Positions 14,561 through 22,504 are shown, counted from the first letter of the stretch. The stretch is DNA of 25,802 nt from Anaerolineales bacterium UBA2395 (GCA_002343775.1 DDSH01000030.1:265755-291556), one strand, 5' to 3'. Translations and numbers: made by a program. Notes: a model not told the origin generated them from the sequence alone.

Positions 14561-16721
14561 GGGTCACTCCTTCTCCAGCCTTGCTCCAGCGGTTGAAGAG
14601 ATAGACGAACACGACGAGGATTAAAACGTTGATGATATTGATGGCGGCTGAAGTGGCGAACTGTCCGCCGCCGAACCAACCCGTCGGGTTGAAGGTATTA
14701 TAGGAAAATGTGGAGAGTGTGGCGTTTGGAAAGAAAAAGACCTGGAACAGATAAAATTGGTTGAAGGCGAAAATGCCGCGCACGAGGATGGCGGGTAACA
14801 GCAGCGGCAGCAGCAGGGGAGCGGTGATAAAGCGGAAGGTTTGCAGTGCATTCGCGCCGTCCATGGAGGCGGCATCATAGACTTCGCGGGGGATCATCTT
14901 CAGCCCGGTGCTGGAAGCCAGCATCATGAATGGGAATCCGTACCACAGGGCGGGCAGCAGGAAGATGATCAGCCACAGGTCTGGGCTGGAAGCGAGTGCG
15001 CTTGTAAATTTTCCAAAAATTGAGCCGGGTCCGAATTTATCTGCGGCGAGATACAGCCAGCCCCAATCTTCCAAAAAGATGTTCAGCCACATCATCGCGC
15101 CGATCATTTCGGGAATTGCCCACGGCAGGATGAATAACGCCTGCCAGAACTTTCCCAGCTTCACGCCTTTTTGCCAGAGCAGCAGGGCGATCCCAAGTCC
15201 CAGCCCCACTTGCAGGACGACAGACAGCACCATCCACATGATGTTGAAGAACAGGTAACTGAAACCGCCGCCATAGCCGGTGTTGAACGCATCGAAAATG
15301 AACGGATAGGTGCTCAACCCGGTGAAGCCTACTTCGTTCGGGTTGCCACCTTCGGAGGGTATGATGGGAATTTGCCCTGTGATTCCCTGCCAGAAGGCGC
15401 GCCAAATTCCACCCTGAAACCCGTCGCGGATGGAAGCTGCATTGAAATCTGTCGTGGATACGATGATTTGAAAGATCAGCGGGAAAACAGTCAGGATGAT
15501 AAAAGCGGTCAAGCCCGGAATGAGCCAGGGTGTGGCGCGACTCACTTCGGATTTTTTGTATATAGCCTTGTTTGAGTTGCGATTCTGCCACCACTCGCGG
15601 ATCTGATCCCAAATTTCTGATAGTCCTTCCGCAGCGGCAAATGAGAGCGGGACGGTCAGAGTCAATACATATTGGGGCCATTTGGTGGGCCAAACCATCA
15701 GGAACAGCATGGCGGCTGCCAGCCAAAGCACGTAGACCCTTTCTTTTTTCCATAATCGTCCAAGCCCGATGAATGCCAGAAACGCGATCCACATGTCAGG
15801 AGCGTAAAAAAATAGATCACGATGCCAGATCTTGGGAGAGACAAACAACCAGTTGAATTGCTGCCAGAAGGGGAAATTGGCTCGCTCAACTTCTTCTGCG
15901 CTGGTGGAATACCCGGCATGATAGAAAACCGATTCACGCAGACGGGTGAGCGGGTCTGCCCACAGGTAGGGATTCATCGCGAAGAAGATGACCACTCCAA
16001 GAATGCCCCAAAAAGCGGCTTGCCTGAAAAACAGATTGACCTGTTCCTCGTCCTTCGCGTTCAGATACCAATCGATCAAGATGGCAATGCCGATAACACA
16101 ATACAGATATTTTGATGCAGCCGTCAGACCGAGGAAAACGGCGGATGCGATCAACCATCCGGTTTTGCGACTCTTTTTGAATTGCAGATATGCCAGTACC
16201 ATGATGAAACTCGTCAGTGCGGGCAGGGCTTCGAGCATGATCTGCGAGACATATTTGATCGTGAAGGTATGCGTCGCGAGCGCCAATGCTGCCAGCGGGT
16301 TGACGCTTCCCACAAGTGCCACGGTCAGCCAGCCGAGGACGGCATTGGTCGTGCGTGCCGGGCGGACGAGGTCGCGCGGCAGGTATCGATCCGGCTCGGC
16401 GGTGGTGGGGCGGTCTGGTGTCAGCGGCTTTTCCGGGGCGGATAAGAGACTCACGCCGATGACGATCTTTGCAAGCGGGGGGTGCTCGGGGCGGTAGTTC
16501 GCTTCCAGAAAACCGGACCAGTTCGAGGTCCGAATCAGATGCGCATATTCCTGCCCGGCGCGCAGGTAATCATCTTCGTCATAGTCGATGGGCAGCATCT
16601 TCACGGCTTGTGAGCGGAGAGTCCATGCGAGGGCGAGGATGACGATCACGGTAAGAAGACGAAGGATCGATGGGTGTCGTTTTACGGTCTGTGTTAATTG
16701 AGGATTGAGAAATTTCATCAT
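14553..16721 (-). CDS. Fusion: GT-C (PMT-like) glycosyltransferase + MalF-type ABC permease
   Basis: One 722-codon open frame joins two complete membrane modules. Residues 1 to about 375 form a GT39/PMT-like glycosyltransferase: an acidic motif after the first helix (DYDEDDY, 46-52), EHPPLAK (79-85), TIKYVSQIMLEA (154-165) and about nine helices. A basic linker (about 376-396, with NRNSNK and YKK) leads to a six-helix MalF-like permease starting PWLIPGL, with its EAA loop EVYDAASMDGAN (613-624). The linker charge fits a cytoplasmic junction. An in-frame GTG lies at 15545, but with no ribosome site, so separate translation of the permease looks unlikely. The N-terminal half is a paralogue of the gene upstream. 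ATG 16718 is an alternative start. No stop or frameshift is seen at the junction. Confidence 0.88.
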   Translation of the reverse strand: MMKFLNPQLTQTVKRHPSILRLLTVIVILALAWTLRSQAVKMLPIDYDEDDYLRAGQEYAHLIRTSNWSGFLEANYRPEHPPLAKIVIGVSLLSAPEKPLTPDRPTTAEPDRYLPRDLVRPARTTNAVLGWLTVALVGSVNPLAALALATHTFTIKYVSQIMLEALPALTSFIMVLAYLQFKKSRKTGWLIASAVFLGLTAASKYLYCVIGIAILIDWYLNAKDEEQVNLFFRQAAFWGILGVVIFFAMNPYLWADPLTRLRESVFYHAGYSTSAEEVERANFPFWQQFNWLFVSPKIWHRDLFFYAPDMWIAFLAFIGLGRLWKKERVYVLWLAAAMLFLMVWPTKWPQYVLTLTVPLSFAAAEGLSEIWDQIREWWQNRNSNKAIYKKSEVSRATPWLIPGLTAFIILTVFPLIFQIIVSTTDFNAASIRDGFQGGIWRAFWQGITGQIPIIPSEGGNPNEVGFTGLSTYPFIFDAFNTGYGGGFSYLFFNIMWMVLSVVLQVGLGLGIALLLWQKGVKLGKFWQALFILPWAIPEMIGAMMWLNIFLEDWGWLYLAADKFGPGSIFGKFTSALASSPDLWLIIFLLPALWYGFPFMMLASSTGLKMIPREVYDAASMDGANALQTFRFITAPLLLPLLLPAILVRGIFAFNQFYLFQVFFFPNATLSTFSYNTFNPTGWFGGGQFATSAAINIINVLILVVFVYLFNRWSKAGEGVTHA

Positions 16722-16730
16722 GCTGCTCGC

Positions 16731-17834
16731 TTATTGTTTCCTAAAGTCTTTCCAGATCGACTGAAGGATGACGGTTGTCGCCTCTCCGGCGGAGAGTGCG
16801 ATTGGGGCGCTCACCATGATCGTGTATTGGGGCCATTTTGTATTCCACAGCAGCAGGAACACAATGCCGACGATCAGCCACAATACGAATACGCGTTCTT
16901 TGCGCCACAGGCGGACGAGTCCCAAGACGCCCATGATAAGGATGAAGTTGTCCAGTGAATAGATAAATGTGTTTTCTGGATGCCAGTCTTTTGCCGAGGT
17001 GTTGAGCCAGATGAAAGGCTGGTAAAAGGGGAAATCCAAGTTGACAACCTCGGGCGCGTTTTGCGAGTAGTTCGAGTGAAAGAGCAGGCTGTCGCCCAGG
17101 CGCTGGATCGGGTCTTGCCAGAGGAATGGATTGAAGACGAAGAATGCCAGCAGCGAAATGATTCCCCACAGCGCGCTTCTTTTGAAAAAAGCGCCCCAGC
17201 GCCCGCCGGTCTGGAAGTTGGAAAGTACCCAATCTGCGAGGATCGCGAAACCGGCAATGGCATACATGTATTTATTGGCGGCGGTCAGCCCGAGGAAGAC
17301 CGCCGAGGCGATCCACCAGATCGATTTGGGTTGTTTTTTGTAGCGGACATAGCATAGAACGGCGGCAAGGCTCGTGAACGCTGCCACGGCTTCGAGCATG
17401 ATCTCGCTCGTGTATTTGATGGTCATGGTGTGCATGGCGAGGAGCAAGCCGCCCACCGGGTTGACCAATGCCAGCAAACCGGCGGTCAATGCGCCGAAGA
17501 CGGCTGAGGTGCGGCGGGCAGCCTGTCCGCGCGGAAGGAAGACCGTTTCGTCGATGTGCGCGTTTGCGGGTGTTGCAGGCTGCGATTGGATCGCCACGCC
17601 GAAAATGATCTTGGTCAGCGGTGGATGTTCGGGGGTGGGGTTGGTTTCGAGGAAACCGGCCCAGTTTCCGGTTTGGATCAATGAAGCGAACTCTTCTGCA
17701 GCAGCCAGATAGATCGCTTCGTCCGAGTCGCGTTGTATGGTTGCTGCGGCTTTTTGTCGCAGGGAGTATGCCAGTAAGGCAACCAGCAGAAAGGCGAGTA
17801 GGGCAAATCCACGAGTGATGGTATTGGATCTCAT
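16731..17834 (-). CDS. GT-C (PMT/GT39-like) membrane glycosyltransferase
   Basis: A 367-residue multi-spanning glycosyltransferase-like protein. Enzymes of this fold use lipid-linked sugars to modify proteins or glycans on the outer face of the membrane. The signature EHPPLTK (69-75) matches the His-Pro-Pro-Leu motif of protein O-mannosyltransferase relatives, and an acidic pair near Asp38-Glu39 follows the first helix. TIKYTSEIMLEA (138-149), ANKYMYA and FNPFLWQDP are shared with the N-terminal half of the next gene, so the two are tandem paralogues. GAGAGG seven bases upstream supports ATG 17834. It ends nine bases before the fusion gene. Donor and acceptor are unknown. Confidence 0.85.
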   Translation of the reverse strand: MRSNTITRGFALLAFLLVALLAYSLRQKAAATIQRDSDEAIYLAAAEEFASLIQTGNWAGFLETNPTPEHPPLTKIIFGVAIQSQPATPANAHIDETVFLPRGQAARRTSAVFGALTAGLLALVNPVGGLLLAMHTMTIKYTSEIMLEAVAAFTSLAAVLCYVRYKKQPKSIWWIASAVFLGLTAANKYMYAIAGFAILADWVLSNFQTGGRWGAFFKRSALWGIISLLAFFVFNPFLWQDPIQRLGDSLLFHSNYSQNAPEVVNLDFPFYQPFIWLNTSAKDWHPENTFIYSLDNFILIMGVLGLVRLWRKERVFVLWLIVGIVFLLLWNTKWPQYTIMVSAPIALSAGEATTVILQSIWKDFRKQ

Positions 17835-17849
17835 CGTTTACCTCTCAAT

Positions 17850-17873
17850 AAAAAAGCGCAGGAGTACTGCGCT
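17850..17873 (-). terminator. Intrinsic terminator between prfA and the glycosyltransferase
   Basis: On the minus strand AGCGCAG (17873-17867) pairs with CTGCGCT (17861-17855) around a five-base loop, followed by a run of five T (17854-17850). It lies 18 bases beyond the prfA stop and only 15 bases before the next start codon, so it could act as an attenuator. An 8-base direct repeat GTACTGCG occurs at 17864-17871 and 17879-17886. Confidence 0.75.
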
Positions 17874-17891
17874 AAATCGTACTGCGTCGGT

Positions 17892-18968
17892 TCATTCCTC
17901 GTCTTCGACTCCGGTGGCGGCGAGTTTTCCGGCTTCATCGCGTGTGGTCAGTTCGTCGATGAATTCGTCGATATCACCATCGATCACTGCCGGCAGGTTG
18001 TAGTTGGACAAGCCGATACGGTGGTCAGTGACGCGGTTTTGCGGATAGTTGTAAGTGCGGATCTTTTCGGAGCGTTCGCCCGTTCCAACCTGTGAACGGC
18101 GGTCTGCTTCCAGTTCGGCGTGGCGTTTTTGTTCCTCGATCTCGTACAAACGCGCGCGCAGAATGGACAGGGCGCGTAATTTGTTCTGCAATTGTGAGCG
18201 CTCATCCTGACAGGTGACCACCATGCCGGTCGGTTTGTGATACAGGCGTACAGCCGTGGAGTTCTTTTGCACGTTCTGCCCGCCCGCGCCGGAGGAACGA
18301 TAGACTTCGATCTCGATATCGGTTTCGGGGATATCGATCTCGACATCATCCACTTCGGCAAGTACTGCCACGGTGGCGGTGGACGTGTGGATGCGTCCCT
18401 GCGCCTCGGTGGCGGGCACACGCTGCACACGATGCACGCCCGATTCGTATTTCAATTTTGAGAAGGCGCCCTTGCCCTTGACCTCGAAGATGACTTCTTT
18501 ATAGCCGCCCACGCCGATGGCATTTTCCGACATGATCTCGGTCTTCCATTTTTTGCCGTCTGCGTAGCGCGTATACATGCGAAAAAGATCTGCGGCAAAG
18601 ATGGCGGCTTCGTCGCCACCTGCCCCCGCGCGGATTTCGACAATGACGTTCTTGTCGTCACGTGGGTCTTTGGGCACGAGCAGGCTCTTGATCTCTTTCT
18701 CGAGGACTTCGATCTTCGGCTCGAGATCCTCGATATCCGCTTTGGCGAGGGCGACCAGTTCCGCATCGCTCTCAGACGTGAGAATGGTGCGGGCTTCCTC
18801 CAGGCTTTTCATCGCCTGACGGTATTCCTTTGCCTTTTCCATCAGCGGCTCCAGCCCCACCCGTTCCTTATTGATCTCCGCTGCGCGTTTGTAATCGTTA
18901 CCGACCTCCAGCAGTTCACTGCCGAGTTGTTCGAATTTTTCTTCGATTGCCTGTAGTTTATCGAGCAT
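17892..18968 (-). CDS. prfA: Peptide chain release factor 1
   Basis: RF1 recognises UAA and UAG in the ribosomal A site and triggers peptide release. The 358-residue length is standard. The peptidyl-hydrolysis GGQ motif (229-231, in SSGAGGQNVQKNST) and the stop-codon anticodon PAT (185-187, in RVPATEAQG) are present, the latter marking RF1 rather than RF2. The RF1-type AGAGGDEAA stretch lies at 114-122. GAGGA a few bases upstream supports ATG 18968. No programmed frameshift is seen, as expected for RF1. The downstream module and prmC lie on the same strand. Confidence 0.97.
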   Translation of the reverse strand: MLDKLQAIEEKFEQLGSELLEVGNDYKRAAEINKERVGLEPLMEKAKEYRQAMKSLEEARTILTSESDAELVALAKADIEDLEPKIEVLEKEIKSLLVPKDPRDDKNVIVEIRAGAGGDEAAIFAADLFRMYTRYADGKKWKTEIMSENAIGVGGYKEVIFEVKGKGAFSKLKYESGVHRVQRVPATEAQGRIHTSTATVAVLAEVDDVEIDIPETDIEIEVYRSSGAGGQNVQKNSTAVRLYHKPTGMVVTCQDERSQLQNKLRALSILRARLYEIEEQKRHAELEADRRSQVGTGERSEKIRTYNYPQNRVTDHRIGLSNYNLPAVIDGDIDEFIDELTTRDEAGKLAATGVEDEE

Positions 18969-19035
18969 GGGTCCTCGTTATTGATCGTATTTCCTTCATC
19001 CTTCGCAGGAGAAATACTCTAAATTTGCACAAGAA

Positions 19036-19060
19036 AGCGCGGCACCAGGGGGAGCCGCGC
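19036..19060 (-). terminator. Terminator hairpin upstream of prfA
   Basis: On the minus strand GCGCGGC (19060-19054) pairs with GCCGCGC (19043-19037) around a ten-base loop that can pair partly (CC/GG), followed by TTTCTTGT. It follows the small membrane protein gene and separates it from prfA; the rest of the gap to 18969 must hold the prfA promoter, for which I see no convincing boxes. Confidence 0.65.
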
Positions 19061-19084
19061 GAAGGGACAAGACGATTGAAAACG

Positions 19085-19234
19085 CTAGTAGCTGGTAACT
19101 GCGGAAAGCACCATCGAAAGGATAAGGATCACAGCAAAGACCGCAAAAACGACCTGCGTCGCTTTTTGCCTTCGGGAGGCGGTCTCTTCCGCCGTTCGGA
19201 TGTTTTTTTTGTTTTTTGAACTTTTTACTGCCAT
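19085..19234 (-). CDS. 49-residue single-pass membrane protein, function unknown
   Basis: A short open frame with a strongly structured composition: a very basic N-terminus (MAVKSSKNKKN), a charged stretch rich in Glu and Arg (about 14-25), and one membrane helix (about 27-46, VVFAVFAVILILSMVLSAV) ending SY. It begins seven bases after the CheY-like gene stop and has GGA directly before the ATG, so translation probably depends on coupling. A terminator follows it at 19060-19036, which supports it being the last gene of the uvrC operon. The layout recalls small SecE-like or accessory membrane peptides, but no motif proves it. Confidence 0.6.
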   Translation of the reverse strand: MAVKSSKNKKNIRTAEETASRRQKATQVVFAVFAVILILSMVLSAVTSY

Positions 19235-19241
19235 TCCTGAC

Positions 19242-19622
19242 TCACTTTGCAATATGTTTATAAAAGGCTTGCGCCATGGCTTTTTCCAGTTCGTCGATTG
19301 TAACAGGTTTCATCACATACCCGTCTGCACCGAGCTGCATGGCTTTCTCCACCATCACATCCGCTGCCTCGGAAGACAGCATAATCACCGGCAGATTCTT
19401 CCATTCCTTGCGACGGCGTAAAAACTCGAGCATGTCCAGCCCGGTCACTTCAGGCATGTTGATGTCCAGGATCAGCAGCTCGGGGCGTTTCCCCGCCAGC
19501 AATGCCTGCGCCGCCGGGCGTGGATTTAGGAAGTGCGTAGGAGAATAGTCCAGCAATTGCAGCATCAAGCCAATTGCGTGACCCATCTCCTCGTCATCGT
19601 CAACGATCCAAATATCCTTCAT
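19242..19622 (-). CDS. CheY-like single-domain response regulator
   Basis: A 126-residue stand-alone receiver domain. The acidic pocket (Asp8-Asp9), the phospho-acceptor Asp53 in ILDINMPEVTG and the conserved Lys105 in MKPV are all present. There is no output domain, so it would act by protein contact. Its ATG overlaps the uvrC stop as ATGA, indicating translational coupling to the nucleotide-excision repair gene. The cognate kinase is unknown; the nearest kinase gene (22548-23609) has its own OmpR-type partner. Confidence 0.93.
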   Translation of the reverse strand: MKDIWIVDDDEEMGHAIGLMLQLLDYSPTHFLNPRPAAQALLAGKRPELLILDINMPEVTGLDMLEFLRRRKEWKNLPVIMLSSEAADVMVEKAMQLGADGYVMKPVTIDELEKAMAQAFYKHIAK

Positions 19623-21490
19623 TCCAAATGTGCCTTTACATTTTGGGCAGCCGTCTCGTTCATGCCTTTCACGGTCATAAGGTCTTCAAGGCTCGCCTCT
19701 CTAATCTTATCCATAGAACCGAAATGTTTCAAGAGTGCTTTTCTGCGGGTGGGACCAATCCCCGGGATGGAATCCAACTGCGAGGCGAGACCCAACTTCG
19801 AGCGTTTTTTTCGATGCGCCGTGATCCCGAAGCGGTGCGCCTCGTCGCGGATGCGCTGCACAAGGTACAGTCCCTGTGAATGACGTGGCAGCAGAAGCGG
19901 CTCGCTCTTGTGCGGGAAGAAAATTTCCTCCTCCTGTTTGGCAAGCCCCACTACCGGGACTTTATCCATCAAGCCAAACCCCTCCATTACTTTGACCACA
20001 CGCCCGAGCTGCCCCTTACCACCGTCGATGATGACCAGGTCTGGCAGGAAGGAAAACGACGCATCCTTCTTCGACCCGACCTTGGATTCGGTTTCCTGTG
20101 AGCCTTGCCAACGCCGGAAGCGCCGCGTGAGCATCTCCTCCATCGAAGCGAAATCATCCGGCGCGCCGATGCTGGTGCTGTCGATGTTGAACTTGCGATA
20201 CAGGTTTTTAGACGGCACCCCCTGCTCAAAGACCACCATCGCGCCGACCGTTGCCACACCCTGCGTGTGGCTGACGTCATAACACTCGATGCGGTTCGGC
20301 GGCGCAGAGAGATTAAGGTACGTCTGCAAATCGGAAAGCGCCTGCTCCTGACGGTGCGCATCCGCCTGCCATTGCGCCCGCAAAGACTGCAACGTCTCGG
20401 TTGCATTTTCGGCTGCCATCTTTACCAAATCTTTTGGCTGACCTTCGTTCGGCACGAACAGTTCCACTTTTTGTCCGCCGCGCTTCGACCGCAGCCATTG
20501 AGCAATGATCTTGCGTTCTTCCAACTCCTGTGGCAGCATCACCTGCCCGGGGATCGTAGCGGCTTCGGTATAAAACTGCTTGACGAACTCAGCCATGACT
20601 TGATTGTCACTAGTATCCTCCGTACCTTCGAGGATGAAATATTCCCGCCCGATCAATTTGCCGCCGCGTATGAAGAAGATCTGCACACAGGCTTCGCCGT
20701 CGGTACGCGCCATAGCGATGACATCCGAATCTTCGTAGTCTGAACCAAAGACGATCTTCTGCCGCTCGATGATGGATTGCATCGCCTTGAGTTGGTCGCG
20801 CAATGCCGCCGCTTTTTCGAAGCGCATCTCATCCGAGGCTTTTTGCATCTCCAGTTGCAGCCGCTGGACGATGGGCTCGCTGTGTCCGCTCAGGAAGTCC
20901 ATCAGGTCGGAGATCATGGCGCGGTATCCGGCTTGGTCGATTGCGCCAATGCAGGGTGCAGTACATAACTTGATGTCGTAATACAGACATGCGCGCGGAT
21001 CATTGCCAGTGATCTCGCGGTCGCAAGTGAGATAAGGAAAAATCTTCCGCAGCACTTCCAATGTCTGGTACACCGCCCATGCCGAAGTATATGGACCGAA
21101 ATACCGCGAGCCGTCTTCCGCCATTTGGCGGGTGACGGTCACTTTTGGGAACGGCTCATTCCAATGGATTTTGATGTAGGGGTATCGTTTGTCGTCCTTG
21201 AGGCGGATGTTGTATTTCGGGCGATGCTTCTTAATCAGGTTCATCTCAAGGATGAGCGCCTCGAGTTCCGAGCCGACCACGATCCATTCGATGTCTGCGA
21301 TCTCACGCACCAGGCGGCGGGTCTTGTTATCGTGGCTCGAATCCGCGTGGAAATAACTCCGTACGCGGTTCTTCAAATTTATCGCCTTGCCGACGTAGAT
21401 GATCGTTCCCTCGGCGTTGCGGTACAGATAACAGCCCGGCTTGGTGGGCAGGGTGGCAAGAATGCCTTGCAATTTCTCCGAAATTTCCAT
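19619..21490 (-). CDS. uvrC: Excinuclease ABC subunit C
   Basis: UvrC makes both incisions around a DNA lesion after UvrAB loading. The 623-residue protein has the GIY-YIG endonuclease domain (GCYLY at 19-23, IIYVGKA at 30-36), a central region with CLYYDIKLCTAPCIGA (cysteines that may hold an iron-sulfur cluster in this family), the UVR motif (about 220, RFEKAAALRDQL), the RNase H-like nuclease domain (ECYDVSH and IIDGGKGQL), and C-terminal helix-hairpin-helix repeats (DSIPGIGPTRRKALL). ATG 21490 is preferred over GTG 21508 because it matches the family start and lies eight bases after a TAGAAT box. It leads an operon with a receiver protein and a tiny membrane protein. Confidence 0.97.
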   Translation of the reverse strand: MEISEKLQGILATLPTKPGCYLYRNAEGTIIYVGKAINLKNRVRSYFHADSSHDNKTRRLVREIADIEWIVVGSELEALILEMNLIKKHRPKYNIRLKDDKRYPYIKIHWNEPFPKVTVTRQMAEDGSRYFGPYTSAWAVYQTLEVLRKIFPYLTCDREITGNDPRACLYYDIKLCTAPCIGAIDQAGYRAMISDLMDFLSGHSEPIVQRLQLEMQKASDEMRFEKAAALRDQLKAMQSIIERQKIVFGSDYEDSDVIAMARTDGEACVQIFFIRGGKLIGREYFILEGTEDTSDNQVMAEFVKQFYTEAATIPGQVMLPQELEERKIIAQWLRSKRGGQKVELFVPNEGQPKDLVKMAAENATETLQSLRAQWQADAHRQEQALSDLQTYLNLSAPPNRIECYDVSHTQGVATVGAMVVFEQGVPSKNLYRKFNIDSTSIGAPDDFASMEEMLTRRFRRWQGSQETESKVGSKKDASFSFLPDLVIIDGGKGQLGRVVKVMEGFGLMDKVPVVGLAKQEEEIFFPHKSEPLLLPRHSQGLYLVQRIRDEAHRFGITAHRKKRSKLGLASQLDSIPGIGPTRRKALLKHFGSMDKIREASLEDLMTVKGMNETAAQNVKAHLE

Positions 21491-21498
21491 TGGCGGCA

Positions 21499-21504
21499 AT
21501 TCTA
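21499..21504 (-). promoter_or_regulatory. -10 box of a probable leaderless uvrC transcript
   Basis: TAGAAT (21504-21499 on the minus strand) is followed by TGCCGCCA and then ATG 21490; no ribosome-binding site is visible. Transcription would start at or beside the start codon. Confidence 0.45.
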
Positions 21505-21508
21505 ACAC

Positions 21509-22498
21509 TCAGAGCTGTTGTGAAGGCGCTGCTTTTTCCCCGGCGCTTCGCCCGCTAAAATAAAAGAAAATTAAGAAAGGAAGTAAAAACGCATATAGCC
21601 TGCTTTCATTCACCAAACCAAACACCAGAACGCTGGACGTCATGACGAGATAGACAAGCACCGCTTTCCATTCATGCCGCAGGAACGAGAGAGCATATCC
21701 CAGCGAGCCGAGTAAAAAAACGGAATGTAGAACGTTGGCGTTAGTGAAATTATCGACCAACAAAATGTGCAGATTTTTTATCACGTTTATATGGTTTCCC
21801 AAAGCCGCATGTTTGTTATCGAGAAACCCGCCCGGTTGACTGATAAAGAGCAGGTTGCGAACGGCGCCGACATACAGAATGCCCAGCCCGATCAACACAA
21901 CCCCTGCGATTAGTTTCTGTTTGGAAATCACCCGTAATTTTTTCCCGAGGCTTGCCGCCGGGTCAAACTCAAACCCGTCCAACAAAAGATACAAGCCGAT
22001 GAATAGCCCGCTTTCCCGATTGGTGATTGCCACAAGAAAAAGGACGATGAAAAAGAAAGGCGATTTTCGCTGAAAAACTCCCCAGCCAAACAACGAAAAA
22101 AATAGCAGATCCAAAAAATCCCACGGATACAAACTAAATCCCTGAATGAACAGGAACAGCAGGGAAAACGCCAGAACCCCGCCAAAGGCTTCCCGATCTT
22201 CCACGCCAGATTTTGTCAACAAAAAGAACAATAAGAAAAATTCTGCGATCACCGCCAGCAATACAAAAATTTTTAAAGAAGAAACCGCGGAAAACCCCGC
22301 CAACGAGATCAGGGAAATCAACCAGGGAGCCAGCAATCGGTTTTGGTACGCCAGCCAATCGGGTGTGCCTGAAAGAATCCCGAACGACACGTCTGTCATT
22401 TCCTGCCAGTGTGGCGCGTAAATATAACGAAGGATTTGATAAACAGCGAGAGAGATCAGCAAAACGACAAATGAGTGGGTGAAATGACGCACGCGCAT
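21509..22498 (-). CDS. Multi-spanning membrane protein, function unknown
   Basis: A 329-residue protein with about nine to ten membrane helices (for example 8-25, 55-70, 76-95, 107-122, 127-142, 148-163, 197-213, 257-273, 279-296, 302-315). Conserved-looking polar motifs sit between helices: YQNRLLAPWL (51-60), PWDF (125-128), TNRESGLF (159-166) and LVNESRLYAF (295-304). These recall uncharacterised GT-C-like membrane proteins of surface-glycan loci, but I cannot name a family. ATG 22498 is preferred over the GTG or other starts extending to 22570, since the extension overlaps the kinase gene and is not hydrophobic. The gene is visibly more A/T-rich than its neighbours. Confidence 0.75.
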   Translation of the reverse strand: MRVRHFTHSFVVLLISLAVYQILRYIYAPHWQEMTDVSFGILSGTPDWLAYQNRLLAPWLISLISLAGFSAVSSLKIFVLLAVIAEFFLLFFLLTKSGVEDREAFGGVLAFSLLFLFIQGFSLYPWDFLDLLFFSLFGWGVFQRKSPFFFIVLFLVAITNRESGLFIGLYLLLDGFEFDPAASLGKKLRVISKQKLIAGVVLIGLGILYVGAVRNLLFISQPGGFLDNKHAALGNHINVIKNLHILLVDNFTNANVLHSVFLLGSLGYALSFLRHEWKAVLVYLVMTSSVLVFGLVNESRLYAFLLPFLIFFYFSGRSAGEKAAPSQQL

Positions 22499-22504
22499 AT
22501 GGGG

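Noticed and set aside
15543..15545. An internal GTG that could start a separate MalF-type permease
   Set aside because: No ribosome-binding site precedes it (the upstream bases are AAAAAATCCGAA), while the MalG gene in the same operon has a strong one; the fusion reading is simpler.
15037..15792. A 251-codon minus-strand frame inside the fusion gene
   Set aside because: Its composition (Arg/His-rich, no domain) is that of an out-of-frame shadow of the glycosyltransferase-permease gene.
21509..22498. Recent horizontal transfer of the A/T-richer membrane protein gene
   Set aside because: The composition difference is only judged by eye, hydrophobic proteins bias codon use, and there are no flanking mobile-element signs.
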